Positions 1 through 6,855 of a stretch of 12,633 nt of DNA are shown here, piece by piece (the stretch's first letter is position 1; each line of letters begins with the position of its first letter). This DNA is from JAGXSE01 sp040757295 (GTDB lineage: Bacteria; Bacillota; PH28-bin88), in contig JBFLXH010000064.1 of the NCBI GenBank assembly GCA_040757295.1, positions 1 through 12,633 on the forward strand, written 5' to 3'. The notes beneath the pieces were generated by a model. That model saw nothing but the letters and a program-made list of their open reading frames with translations. It ran no database searches and was not told the origin of the DNA. The position numbers and the translations under genes were made by a program.

Positions 1-38
1 GCTTATCAAGCGCTTGTACGGTTTGAAGTAGCTATATT

Positions 39-121
39 GTTATTCCGACCTTTGACCTATACAAATTGCACTTTAACAGCAATTGTGTTGAGGGTCGGGA
101 TAACTATTATTTCGGAATAAC
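39..121. repeat. Nested inverted repeats downstream of the yabE-like gene
   Basis: GTTATTCCGA (39-48) is perfectly inverted at 112-121 (TCGGAATAAC). The longer GTTATTCCGACC (39-50) is inverted with one mismatch at 93-104. Between them AATTGC (64-69) pairs with GCAATT (79-84). The arrangement would allow two alternative long stems around a short hairpin in RNA of either strand. No T-run follows on the minus strand, so it is not a typical terminator. It could be a leader of the next minus-strand gene, which lies outside the window. Function unknown. Confidence 0.45.
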
Positions 122-134
122 ATAATTGGGCGGT

Positions 135-1130
135 TTAGTAGGGTTCCACAACAAATACTTTCACCTGGCGTCTGCCCCACTTGAGGGCCTCCTCTTTTGT
201 ATCAAAGAACAGGTCAATAATGTTTCCCTTGATTACCCCCCCGGTATCGGCTGCTCGGGCATACCCATACCCTTCAACCCACATCAGGGTACCTAGAGGA
301 ATTACCTCAGGATCCACCGCCATAATCCCCCGGTAAGGATAAATTCCTGTGAAGGTTGGGTTGCCGGTATGGGTATAACCGGTAGCTTCCAGGATCAGCT
401 CGTAGCGGAATTCTGCCGGAGGCTGACCCCGGTAAGCGATGTTTTGGGGAGAGGGGGAACCATAGGCCATCACCCTATTCTGGGGGTGTTTAAATATCGC
501 GGAACTTAACACCTCCCTGGCAACCTCTTTTTGGTTGACATAGGTAACTTGCCAGGTAACTTCTTCAATTCCCGGGTGTCCTTCCTGGACTATCCTGCGA
601 GTACCAGCAGATAGATAATCTACTGGCTTGTATTCTGTTGTAAAAGACAGCTCTTTCCTTTCCACCAATGGGGCTCGCCTGATCCGGTTGACTTCCATAA
701 TTAACCCTGGCCCTTCTGGTCCTGTTAAGCAGCTGATTTTCACAAAATCATCTGGGCCCAAGCGGATGCCAGCAGCCCGCAAAGCCTCTTTTTCCGTCGG
801 CAGAGGAATTTTTATGGTATATTCTTTTTCACCATCAACTATTGTTACGGGGATGGCTTTTAAGACAGAGATAACCCGGCCTCGCCACAAAGAGCCCGTC
901 TGAGCGATTAAATCTTCCGGCTGGACAGTAATTTGCGCCTGGTAAAGGATTGCCTTTACACCTATTTTCCTGGTTTTTATAAAATGGACTTCATCACCTG
1001 CCAAAATTGTCACTTGTTTGGGCCAAAAGAAAAAACAGCTAATAACCATGAGCAGTCCGGCAATTACCAAAACTATCCCTTTCGCCTTAATTTCCTTAAA
1101 CTTTTGCCTTAGCCTGTGAACAAGCAGCAA
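135..1130 (-). CDS. yabE: YabE-like cell-wall protein (DUF348, G5 and 3D domains)
   Basis: A membrane-anchored or secreted cell-wall protein, probably a peptidoglycan hydrolase of the YabE/Rpf-like group. From the TTG start the order is: a basic N-terminus; one hydrophobic segment (about residues 18-37); two DUF348-like ubiquitin-fold repeats (about 38-75 and 92-135); a G5 domain (about 158-235); and a C-terminal 3D domain (about 250-331). The three aspartates that name the 3D domain are visible in AVDP, AADTGG and IIDLFF. I chose the TTG at 1130 because GGGAGG (1139-1144) lies 8 nt upstream. An in-frame ATG at 1160 would add ten residues but has no clear Shine-Dalgarno sequence. The gene follows two minus-strand terminators and so probably has its own promoter. 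In B. subtilis yabE likewise follows metS and yabD (tatD). Family assignment is firm; the exact enzymatic activity is inferred. Confidence 0.85.
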   Translation of the reverse strand: MLLVHRLRQKFKEIKAKGIVLVIAGLLMVISCFFFWPKQVTILAGDEVHFIKTRKIGVKAILYQAQITVQPEDLIAQTGSLWRGRVISVLKAIPVTIVDGEKEYTIKIPLPTEKEALRAAGIRLGPDDFVKISCLTGPEGPGLIMEVNRIRRAPLVERKELSFTTEYKPVDYLSAGTRRIVQEGHPGIEEVTWQVTYVNQKEVAREVLSSAIFKHPQNRVMAYGSPSPQNIAYRGQPPAEFRYELILEATGYTHTGNPTFTGIYPYRGIMAVDPEVIPLGTLMWVEGYGYARAADTGGVIKGNIIDLFFDTKEEALKWGRRQVKVFVVEPY

Positions 1131-1407
1131 TTTGCTGGCCTCCCATCCGGCCTTGCTCATTAATAGCCTATGCCGGAACTAGATAATGTTGTCCTCATTG
1201 CATATTTTTCCATAATGAGAGGTTAGCTAATCCTTTTCGCTTAAAAAAGCTGCTATTCGGGGTTTTTGATGTTAGGTACAGTACATTTCTTGGAAGAGGC
1301 CCTCCATTGGCACCCTTCCTCTCTTTGCCAATTATGTTAGTTATTATTTTATGGATTAAAATATGCTGAAGCGGGAAGTAATGTTGATAAACCAGCCTAT
1401 TCCCCAG
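1131..1407 (-). other. Leader and promoter region of the yabE-like gene, no gene seen
   Basis: I see no convincing coding sequence here. It contains the inverted repeat ATTGGCA/TGCCAAT (1306-1312 and 1326-1332, 13-nt loop) and A/T-rich stretches near 1335-1365, but no promoter I would defend. Read on the minus strand, the leader has short stretches that recall the 3' core of the ydaO/yuaA cyclic-di-AMP riboswitch: CCCCGAAT, CAGCT, AAGCG, and a CGCTT upstream that could close a stem. The conserved G-rich middle is not clear, so I do not call a riboswitch. Confidence 0.3.
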
Positions 1408-1439
1408 AAAAAAAACATGGGGAACGCTTTCCCCCATGT
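1408..1439 (-). terminator. Rho-independent terminator, minus strand
   Basis: On the minus strand ACATGGGG pairs with CCCCATGT (arms 1432-1439 and 1415-1422) around a 9-nt loop, followed by an uninterrupted T8 run. It is the second of two terminators closing transcripts that arrive from the metG-tatD direction, and it insulates the yabE-like gene. Confidence 0.8.
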
Positions 1440-1507
1440 CAAATATAGGTACCTGGTACCCAGGTTGTTATCCATAATCTTTTCTTGACCATTCTTTCCC
1501 AAACAAG

Positions 1508-1535
1508 AAAAAGCCCGCTGTTCAGGTCAGCAGGC
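1508..1535 (-). terminator. Rho-independent terminator, minus strand
   Basis: On the minus strand GCCTGCTG pairs with CAGCGGGC (8 bp with one G-U) around a 7-nt loop, followed by TTTTT. It lies just past the 105-bp repeat array as read from tatD. It is the likely end of the metG-tatD transcript, which would therefore include the tex remnant and the repeats. Confidence 0.75.
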
Positions 1536-1605
1536 AAGGGCGGTCCGGTTTCAATTGAGGGCTTGCTTAACCGATAAGGCAATCCTGCGGCGTTCCAGGT
1601 CTATA

Positions 1606-1920
1606 ATGAGCCAGGCCACTAATTATTCATTGATTTACCGTGGCCTGAAAGCGAATTTCATGCTCGGCTTCATTGGCTGTAATCAAATTTTAATCCTTGC
1701 CGGGCATTTAATGAGCCAGGCCACTAATTATTCATTGATTTACCGTGGCCTGAAAGCGAATTTCATGCCCGGCTTCATTGGCTGTAATCAAATTTTAATC
1801 CTTGCCGGGCATTTAATGAGCCAGGCCACTAATTATTCATTGATTTACCGTGGCCTGAAAGCGAATTTCATGCTCGGCTTCATTGATTTTAATTTTTTAT
1901 CCTTTGCCGAGCATTTCCCA
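1606..1920. repeat. Three tandem 105-bp repeats with paired stems
   Basis: Three direct copies with an exact 105-bp period start at 1606, 1711 and 1816. Copies 1 and 2 are almost identical; copy 3 diverges in its last 40 bases. Each copy contains stem A (CAGGCCAC/GTGGCCTG, identical in all copies) and stem B. Stem B is ATGCCCGGC/GCCGGGCAT in copy 2, ATGCTCGGC/GCCGAGCAT in copy 3, and ATGCTCGGC/GCCGGGCAT in copy 1. Copies 2 and 3 therefore differ by a compensatory pair, and copy 1 has the intermediate, which is a U-G wobble only in a plus-strand RNA. A short TGAAA/TTTCA hairpin sits between A and B. A plus-strand frame runs through the array only because 105 is divisible by three. This is probably a structured repeat element rather than a gene. 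Function unknown. Confidence 0.85.
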
Positions 1921-1942
1921 CCGCTTTAAAGAAGCGTAGGCT

Positions 1943-2065
1943 TTAGAGCGGGTAGCCATATGTGATAAAAGGAACGGTATTTCCTTCATCCAGCAGGGCT
2001 ACAGTTCGATCCACGGCAGAAGCGGGCAGGTTAAGCTCTTGCGACAATTGGGTAATGATATTCAT
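1943..2065 (-). pseudogene. tex: Truncated tex gene (N-terminal fragment)
   Basis: A 40-codon frame starts with ATG at 2065, has AGGAGG (2071-2076) 5 nt upstream, and begins 17 bp after the tatD stop. Its residues LSQELNLPASAV and TVALLDEGNTVPFI match the start of the Tex family (S1-domain RNA-binding transcription accessory protein, normally about 700 residues), as I remember it. In Tex the sequence continues as ARYRKE; here it changes to TYGYPL and stops. No further Tex sequence is found in the window, so more than 90 percent of the gene is missing, and the 105-bp repeat array starts about 22 bp beyond the stop. The intact ribosome binding site suggests the loss is not ancient, or that the short peptide is still made. 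The alternative is a small protein sharing only this N-terminal motif. Confidence 0.7.
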
Positions 2066-2082
2066 GATGACCTCCTGAAAAG

Positions 2083-2853
2083 TTAGTCCTGAAACCCAAA
2101 CAGCCGCTTTGCGTTGGCTGTCGTGGCCGCAGCTAATTCCTGCAAGGAAACCTTTCGGATTTCCGCTATCTGCTTGGCTACTGCCAAAACATAAGCCGGC
2201 TCATTCCGTTTTCCTCTGTGGGGTTCCGGAGTGAGGTAAGGGGCATCGGTTTCAATCAAAAGCCTGTCTAGCGGCACTAAGCGGGCCACTTCCTTTGGCG
2301 TATGGGCATTTTTATAGGTTACAGGTCCGGCCAGGGATATATAAAACCCCATGTTGAGGCACTGGCGGGCCATTTCCCAGCTGCCCGAAAAACAGTGCAT
2401 GACACCCCCGACTTCGGCTGCCTTTTCCTGCCGCAGCAAAGCAACAGTATCAGCGTGAGCATCCCTATCGTGGACAATGATTGGCAGCTTCATTTCTCTG
2501 GCTAGAGCAATCTGCTGCCTAAATGCTTCCTGCTGGACAGGCCTGGGGGATAAGTCCCGAAAATAATCCAGCCCCATTTCTCCAATGGCCAGGACTTTGC
2601 AGCCTTTGGCCAGCTTCCTCAATTCCTCCAAGGCTGCGGAGGAAAAATTTTTAGCGTCATGGGGATGAAAGCCAACAGCAGCATACACATTAGGGTATGT
2701 TTCCGCCAGCCGCACCGACTGCCGGGAGGCCTCCAGGTTATAGCCAACATTCAGGATATGGGTTATCCCCATTTGGCCTGCCCGCTCCAATACAAGAGGC
2801 AAGTCGTTTTTAAATTCCTTGTCATTCAAATGAGCATGGGTATCTATCAGCAC
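2083..2853 (-). CDS. tatD: TatD family metal-dependent hydrolase / DNase
   Basis: A cytoplasmic TIM-barrel metallohydrolase of the TatD (YabD/YcfH) family, whose members act as 3'-5' exonucleases or DNases. At 256 residues it has the usual full length. Candidate metal ligands are visible: H6 and H8 in DTHAHL, E92 in GEMGLDYF, H128 in IVHDRDAH, H153 in MHCFSGS and D203 in ETDAPYL. The start is GTG at 2853, directly abutting the metG stop codon (TAA then GTG, no gap) with GGTGAAA as a weak binding site, so translation is probably coupled to metG. It belongs to the T-box-controlled metG transcript. The metS-yabD pairing is conserved in Bacillus. The broken tex fragment follows 17 bp downstream. 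Confidence 0.95.
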   Translation of the reverse strand: MLIDTHAHLNDKEFKNDLPLVLERAGQMGITHILNVGYNLEASRQSVRLAETYPNVYAAVGFHPHDAKNFSSAALEELRKLAKGCKVLAIGEMGLDYFRDLSPRPVQQEAFRQQIALAREMKLPIIVHDRDAHADTVALLRQEKAAEVGGVMHCFSGSWEMARQCLNMGFYISLAGPVTYKNAHTPKEVARLVPLDRLLIETDAPYLTPEPHRGKRNEPAYVLAVAKQIAEIRKVSLQELAAATTANAKRLFGFQD

Positions 2854-4797
2854 TTATTTCACCTTCGCACCAGACTCAATATCGTTGTCAATTGTGACCA
2901 GAGTTAGCTTTTCGTCTCCGGTAGCGGCCAGGATCATCCCCTGGGAGGTGATGCCGCGCAGCTTGGCCGGTTTGAGGTTGGCCACCAGCACCAGCTTCTT
3001 GCCGACCAGCTGTTCGGGCTGGTAATACTGGGCAATCCCGGAAACCACAGTGCGGGTTTCGCTGCCTACCCGCAGGGTCAGCTTTAGCAGCTTATCCGCT
3101 TTCTCCACCCTTTCGGCAGATACAACCTCTGCCACCCGCAGATCTACCTTGGTAAAGTCTTGAATTTCAATCAGTTCTTCTTCCTTTTGAACAGCCTGAG
3201 TCTCCTCTTGCGTGGGCCTTTCCTCCTTAGCCGGAATACCGGCGGCCTCTTCCTCTTTGAATTCAATCCTGGGGAAAATCGGATCGCCCCGTTTAATGCG
3301 AATCCCCGGTACCATCTGCCCCCAGTTTTGAATGCTTTCCCAGGTATGCAGCTCTTGCAAATGACTGATTCCCAATTGGGTCCATACTTTTGGCGGGGTC
3401 ACCGGCATGAAGGGAGAAATCATCACTGTAGCTATCCTAATAGACTCGGCCAGGTTATACATCACGTTCTCCAGCCTAGGCCGGGCAGCCGGCTCCTTGG
3501 CCAGGGCCCAGGGTGATGTTTCTTCAATGTACTTGTTGGCGCGGTTAATCAACCTCCAAATGGCTGCCAGGGCTTGCCCAAAGTTATACTCTGCCAGGGC
3601 ATTTTCTACCTCCTTAGGGACCTCTTGTCCAAGGCTGACCAACTGGTTATCCAGTTGACCGTTGTTCCCCGGATTGGGTATGATGCCACCGCAAAACTTT
3701 TCCAGCATGGCAGTAGTACGGCTGAGGAGGTTGCCAAAGTCATTGGCCAGGTCCACATTAATCCGGTTCACCAGGGCCTCCTCCGAGTAATAGCCGTCGG
3801 CTCCATAAGGCATCTCCCTCAGAAGAAAATACCTGATGGCATCAACCCCGTATCTTTGGATTAAAACCATGGGATCAACAACATTGCCTTTGGACTTAGA
3901 CATCTTGCCGCCATCAACCAAAAGCCAACCATGACCGAACACTGTTTTGGGCAAGGGCAAGTTAGCCGCCATCAGCATGATGGGCCAGATAACGGTATGA
4001 AAGCGGACAATGTCTTTTCCTACCAGATGCACCGCAGGCCAGTAGCGTTCAAATTTGGCCCGGCCGGGGCCCCAGGGGTCCAGGGCAGAAATATAGTTGG
4101 TCAAGGCATCAAACCATACATAAATCACATGGTTTTCCTTTAAAGGCACCGGGATGCCCCAATTAAAAGTTGTCCGGGAAATGCACAGGTCTTCCAGGCC
4201 ACCCTTAATAAAATTAACCATTTCATTACGCCTGGTAGCAGGCATGATAAACTCCGGGTGAGACTGGATATGCTCCAAGAGCCGGTCGGCATACTTGCTC
4301 ATCCGGAAGAAATAGCTTTCTTCCTTAACCAATTCTACCTGCCTCTTACAGTCGGGGTTAGCGCACAACCGGTCCGGGACCTGCCGCTCTGTCCAAAAGG
4401 TTTCACAGGGTGTGCAATACCATCCCTCGTACTCGGAGATATAGATGTCACCATTGTCGTAAATCCGCCGGAACAATTCCTGGACAACGGCTTTATGCCT
4501 GGGCTCTGTGGTCCGGATAAAATCATCATTACTTATTTGCAGGTCCGCCCACAGCCGGCGGAAAGAAGCTACAATCCGGTCCACAAACTCCTGGGGATGG
4601 ACCCCTGCTTCCGCCGCCCGGCGCTGGATTTTTTGTCCATGCTCGTCGGAACCGGTCAAAAACATCACATCATATCCCCGCATCCGGTGGTACCGGGCTA
4701 AAGTATCCGCCATAGTCGTGGTTAAGGCATGCCCGATATGGAGTTTGTCCGAAGGGTAGTAAATCGGGGTTGTGACATAAAAGGGCTTGTCTTTCAT
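2854..4797 (-). CDS. metG: Methionyl-tRNA synthetase
   Basis: Charges tRNA-Met with methionine in the cytoplasm (class I synthetase). At 647 residues it has the long bacterial form: the catalytic Rossmann fold with HIGH at 20-23 and KMSKS at 298-302; a CP-domain zinc knuckle with cysteines near 128, 131, 145 and 150; an anticodon-binding helical domain (about 380-520); a charged Glu-rich linker (about 520-545); and a C-terminal EMAP II-type tRNA-binding OB fold (about 547-647, with KVDLRVAEV and LKPAKLRGI). ATG at 4797 is preceded by AGGAGGAG at the ideal distance. It is expressed from its own promoter through a methionine T-box leader and is followed without a gap by tatD. Nothing is missing. 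Confidence 0.98.
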   Translation of the reverse strand: MKDKPFYVTTPIYYPSDKLHIGHALTTTMADTLARYHRMRGYDVMFLTGSDEHGQKIQRRAAEAGVHPQEFVDRIVASFRRLWADLQISNDDFIRTTEPRHKAVVQELFRRIYDNGDIYISEYEGWYCTPCETFWTERQVPDRLCANPDCKRQVELVKEESYFFRMSKYADRLLEHIQSHPEFIMPATRRNEMVNFIKGGLEDLCISRTTFNWGIPVPLKENHVIYVWFDALTNYISALDPWGPGRAKFERYWPAVHLVGKDIVRFHTVIWPIMLMAANLPLPKTVFGHGWLLVDGGKMSKSKGNVVDPMVLIQRYGVDAIRYFLLREMPYGADGYYSEEALVNRINVDLANDFGNLLSRTTAMLEKFCGGIIPNPGNNGQLDNQLVSLGQEVPKEVENALAEYNFGQALAAIWRLINRANKYIEETSPWALAKEPAARPRLENVMYNLAESIRIATVMISPFMPVTPPKVWTQLGISHLQELHTWESIQNWGQMVPGIRIKRGDPIFPRIEFKEEEAAGIPAKEERPTQEETQAVQKEEELIEIQDFTKVDLRVAEVVSAERVEKADKLLKLTLRVGSETRTVVSGIAQYYQPEQLVGKKLVLVANLKPAKLRGITSQGMILAATGDEKLTLVTIDNDIESGAKVK

Positions 4798-4847
4798 GCT
4801 GCTCCTCCTTTATCCATAAAATATTTTCGACTGCGGCAGCCGATCAC

Positions 4848-5150
4848 AAAAAAATCCCGCCCTGGTCAAGGGGCGAGAAGATCTTTCGCGGTACCACCCT
4901 AGTTTGCTGGGAATTCCCAGCCTTAAACAGGCATCTCCTGGCAAGGCCAGAAGAGCCAAAACTGCTAACGGTGTCGGCCGGCCCGGATTAGTAAAGGACT
5001 GTAATAACAGATCGTTCACCCGGGCAGTATCCGGGACCATGTTCAGAACCGCTGCCAATACGGGCTTCCACCTTCCCCGCTCGCTGGGATTGCGCCAGTT
5101 CCTACTCTTTCCCTTCATAACCTTTAACTATTTGCCATAGGAGGCAATAT
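4848..5150 (-). promoter_or_regulatory. T-box leader with methionine specifier, upstream of metG
   Basis: A tRNA-sensing attenuator. On the minus strand the stem I signatures are in order: AAGAGTAGG near 5108, AGCGAGGGGAAGGTGG around 5080-5065, and the specifier loop CTGAACATGGTCC with ATG at 5040-5038, so it should read uncharged tRNA-Met. The T-box AGGGTGGTACCGCG is at 4900-4887. It is followed by the terminator TCTCGCCC/GGGCGGGA (arms 4878-4871 and 4862-4855) and T7 (4854-4848). By analogy with known T-boxes, uncharged tRNA-Met would stabilise the antiterminator and switch on metG and tatD. A 102-codon frame across this leader is not a gene. Confidence 0.95.
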
Positions 5151-5157
5151 CAGCAGT

Positions 5158-5187
5158 ATTATAGTAGAGCTAAGACATTTTTGTCAA
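5158..5187 (-). promoter_or_regulatory. Sigma-A-type promoter of metG
   Basis: TTGACA (5187-5182) and TATAAT (5163-5158) both match consensus perfectly, with an 18-bp spacer. Transcription should start near 5151 and run into the T-box leader. It is divergent from the abrB promoter, about 50 bp away. Confidence 0.85.
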
Positions 5188-5235
5188 GTATTCCCCTTTG
5201 TGAAAAAAATTATTACCCAATGTGGCAAAAACCTA

Positions 5236-5264
5236 TTGACTATTAATGGATACACTGGTACCAT
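5236..5264 (+). promoter_or_regulatory. Probable promoter of abrB
   Basis: TTGACT (5236-5241) and TACCAT (5259-5264) are spaced by 17 bp, pointing to a start near 5271. The -10 element is weak, but the position fits the tandem Spo0A boxes immediately downstream. Confidence 0.6.
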
Positions 5265-5273
5265 CTAGGTAGA

Positions 5274-5291
5274 TTGTCGAATAATGTTGAA
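5274..5291 (+). promoter_or_regulatory. Tandem Spo0A boxes in the abrB operator
   Basis: TGTCGAA (5275-5281, a perfect 0A box) is followed after TAA by TGTTGAA (5285-5291, one mismatch to TGNCGAA), giving a 10-bp period on one DNA face. The boxes lie just downstream of the proposed abrB -10. As I remember it, the B. subtilis abrB operator has two 0A boxes in the same orientation with the same three-base gap. Phosphorylated Spo0A would therefore repress abrB here when sporulation starts. Confidence 0.75.
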
Positions 5292-5317
5292 TAGCAGAGA
5301 GGAGAGGGAACAAAAAC

Positions 5318-5572
5318 ATGATCAAATCGACAGGGATCGTGCGCAAGGTGGACGAGCTAGGGAGGGTAGTAATTCCGATAGAGCTGCGCCGCACTTTGGG
5401 CATTGATGAAAAAGATGCGCTGGAAATATACGTGGACTCCGAAAGGATTATCCTGAAGAAATATGAGCCAGCCTGTGTTTTCTGCGGTAATGCAGAAGAG
5501 GTGAAAAACTTCCGCGGAAAAAACATTTGCCGCCAGTGCGCCGCTGACATGTCCGCTGCCGTTGGTGCATAA
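5318..5572 (+). CDS. abrB: Transition-state regulator AbrB
   Basis: A DNA-binding global regulator of the AbrB/SpoVT family that represses post-exponential genes during growth. The N-terminal swapped-hairpin domain (residues 1-50) is nearly identical to the Bacillus form, with STGIVRKVDELGRVVIPIEL. The C-terminal part (51-84) differs: it has two CxxC pairs, C53/C56 and C71/C74, suggesting a small zinc-binding knuckle, as in clostridial AbrB proteins. At 84 residues it is slightly shorter than B. subtilis AbrB. ATG at 5318 has GAGGAGAGGG (5299-5308) upstream. It is the only plus-strand gene in the window, divergent from metG and convergent with rsmI. The Spo0A boxes in its promoter region indicate repression at the onset of sporulation. 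Confidence 0.95.
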   Translation: MIKSTGIVRKVDELGRVVIPIELRRTLGIDEKDALEIYVDSERIILKKYEPACVFCGNAEEVKNFRGKNICRQCAADMSAAVGA

Positions 5573-5580
5573 ACACCTTG

Positions 5581-5613
5581 AAATAGGCCCTAAAAGGGCC
5601 TATTTCGCTTTTT
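5581..5613 (+). terminator. Terminator of abrB
   Basis: AAATAGGCCC (5581-5590) pairs perfectly with GGGCCTATTT (5596-5605) around a 5-nt loop, followed by CGCTTTTT. It lies 8 bp after the abrB stop and just before the convergent rsmI stop. The stem could also hinder read-through from rsmI, although no T-run follows on the minus strand. Confidence 0.9.
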
Positions 5614-6481
5614 ATACGCCTTTACCATGCTGAATTACGGCTTGATATACCTGATTCTTTGGCCAGCCCAGCTGCCGCGCTACAGCTTTAATGGCTTCTT
5701 TTCGGTCCTTCCCTTGGTCCTCCTGGCTGATAACCAAAGCATACACCTCTTGGCTGTCGAATTCTCTATGACTTGTCGAGCCAGCAGGAATATTCCCTTG
5801 AGCCACAATGGTAATCTCACCCTTGGGCGGGACGGAGGTAAAGTGTTTTAACAAGGCAAGAGCATCCCCACGCAAGACTTCCTCGAAGGTTTTCGTCAGC
5901 TCGCGCACCACAGCTAAGGGCCGGTTACCCCACACCGCATCCATGTCTGTTAAAGCTGCAATTAAACGGTGGGGGGATTCGTAAAATACTATGGTCCGGG
6001 GTTCGTTTTTTAACTGTTCCAAGAGCTGCTTCCGCTCTTTCGGCTTTCTGGGTAAAAATCCCTCAAAACAAAACCGGTCAGTCGGAAAACCAGCAACTAC
6101 CAGGGCTGTAATCACCGCTGACGGGCCAGGCAGTGGCACTACTTTTAACCCGGCCTCCAAAACCTTTACTATTAGTTCGTGCCCCGGGTCGGAAATGCCG
6201 GGCATGCCCGCATCGGAGACCAGAGCCACATCCCGACCCTCTCTTAAAACCTTCAAGAGGTACTCCCCTTTTTCGGCAAGATTGTGGCTATGGTAACTGG
6301 TTAGAGGCGTGTGGATATCATAATGAGCCAGAAGCTTTCTGGTGTGGCGAGTATCTTCTGCGGCAATCAGGCTGACCTCTTTTAAAACCTCTAACACCCG
6401 CAAGGTAATGTCTCCAAGGTTGCCAATAGGCGTTGCACAGAGATAAAGGGCTCCCTGCCGCTCTTCGGTTCCCAGGCTCAT
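5612..6481 (-). CDS. rsmI: 16S rRNA (cytidine1402-2'-O)-methyltransferase RsmI
   Basis: SAM-dependent methyltransferase of the tetrapyrrole-methylase fold that 2'-O-methylates C1402 in the ribosomal P site; YabC/YraL family. It has 289 residues from ATG at 6481, which has GGAAGG 7 nt upstream. A longer in-frame extension into yabA lacks family similarity and was dropped. Family motifs are YLCATPIGNLGD (13-24), AAEDTRHTRKLL (40-51), ALVSDAGMPGISDPG (86-100), LPGPSA (117-122), FEGFLPRK (139-146) and ESPHRL. It is the last gene of the decarboxylase-tmk-holB-ricT-yabA-rsmI operon and starts 23 bp after the yabA stop. The yabB and yazA genes that separate yabA and yabC in B. subtilis are absent. 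Confidence 0.96.
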   Translation of the reverse strand: MSLGTEERQGALYLCATPIGNLGDITLRVLEVLKEVSLIAAEDTRHTRKLLAHYDIHTPLTSYHSHNLAEKGEYLLKVLREGRDVALVSDAGMPGISDPGHELIVKVLEAGLKVVPLPGPSAVITALVVAGFPTDRFCFEGFLPRKPKERKQLLEQLKNEPRTIVFYESPHRLIAALTDMDAVWGNRPLAVVRELTKTFEEVLRGDALALLKHFTSVPPKGEITIVAQGNIPAGSTSHREFDSQEVYALVISQEDQGKDRKEAIKAVARQLGWPKNQVYQAVIQHGKGV

Positions 6482-6504
6482 TGTACCACCTTCCAAAAAC
6501 AGCG

Positions 6505-6813
6505 CTAATAGGGAGGGGAACCAGGTTTCCGTTCCCCCCGGTGCCTGCGCTGCAGAAAACTCAAACAAAACAAACAATCTTCCTCTTTTGGCCTGCTGCC
6601 AGCAAAATGGGGAGGACAGATGTGAAAACCTTCCTCGTAAAGCTGGAACAAGTGTTCCTGCCCCTCCCTGGTGTCTCTTTGAGCATAAAGCTGGGTTCTT
6701 AACTGCTGGTTCTGAGCCTCAACTTCTGCTACAGCTTCCCTCAAAGATTGCACCTCTTTTAACATTGCCATTAAGCCGGCTTCCAGTTCAGCTAACCTGT
6801 CTGTAGGTTTCAA
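6505..6813 (-). CDS. yabA: Replication initiation control protein YabA
   Basis: A negative regulator of DNA replication initiation that in B. subtilis bridges DnaA and the DnaN clamp. It has 102 residues. The N-terminal half (about 5-47) is a leucine-rich coiled coil. The C-terminal half carries the zinc motif H64-x-C66 in EGFHICPPHF and C80-x-x-C83 in EEDCLFCLSFL. The start is TTG at 6813, with AGAGGAG 8 nt upstream; no ATG fits better. It lies 42 bp after ricT and 23 bp before rsmI in one operon. The C-terminal tail after residue 90 is basic and not conserved as far as I know. Confidence 0.93.
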   Translation of the reverse strand: MKPTDRLAELEAGLMAMLKEVQSLREAVAEVEAQNQQLRTQLYAQRDTREGQEHLFQLYEEGFHICPPHFAGSRPKEEDCLFCLSFLQRRHRGERKPGSPPY

Positions 6814-6855
6814 GCGATTTACTCCTCTTTTTTGGCGCCAATCCTGTTACGCTCA

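Noticed and set aside
1195..1437. An 80-codon minus-strand frame
   Set aside because: Its start lies inside the 1408-1439 terminator hairpin, no family is recognisable, and the region reads as leader sequence.
1606..1920. CRISPR array
   Set aside because: The unit is 105 bp with no unique spacers between copies and there are no cas genes nearby.
1555..1929. A 124-codon plus-strand frame with three 35-residue repeats
   Set aside because: It exists because the DNA repeat is 105 bp and lacks in-frame stops. It starts at TTG without a ribosome binding site, and base changes between copies preserve the stems while changing the amino acid (Leu/Pro).
4810..5118. A 102-codon minus-strand frame upstream of metG
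   Set aside because: It lies entirely across the T-box leader and its terminator, which explain the sequence.
5755..5761. Another perfect Spo0A box, TGTCGAA
   Set aside because: It lies inside rsmI coding sequence, far from any promoter, and a 7-mer is expected by chance at this length.
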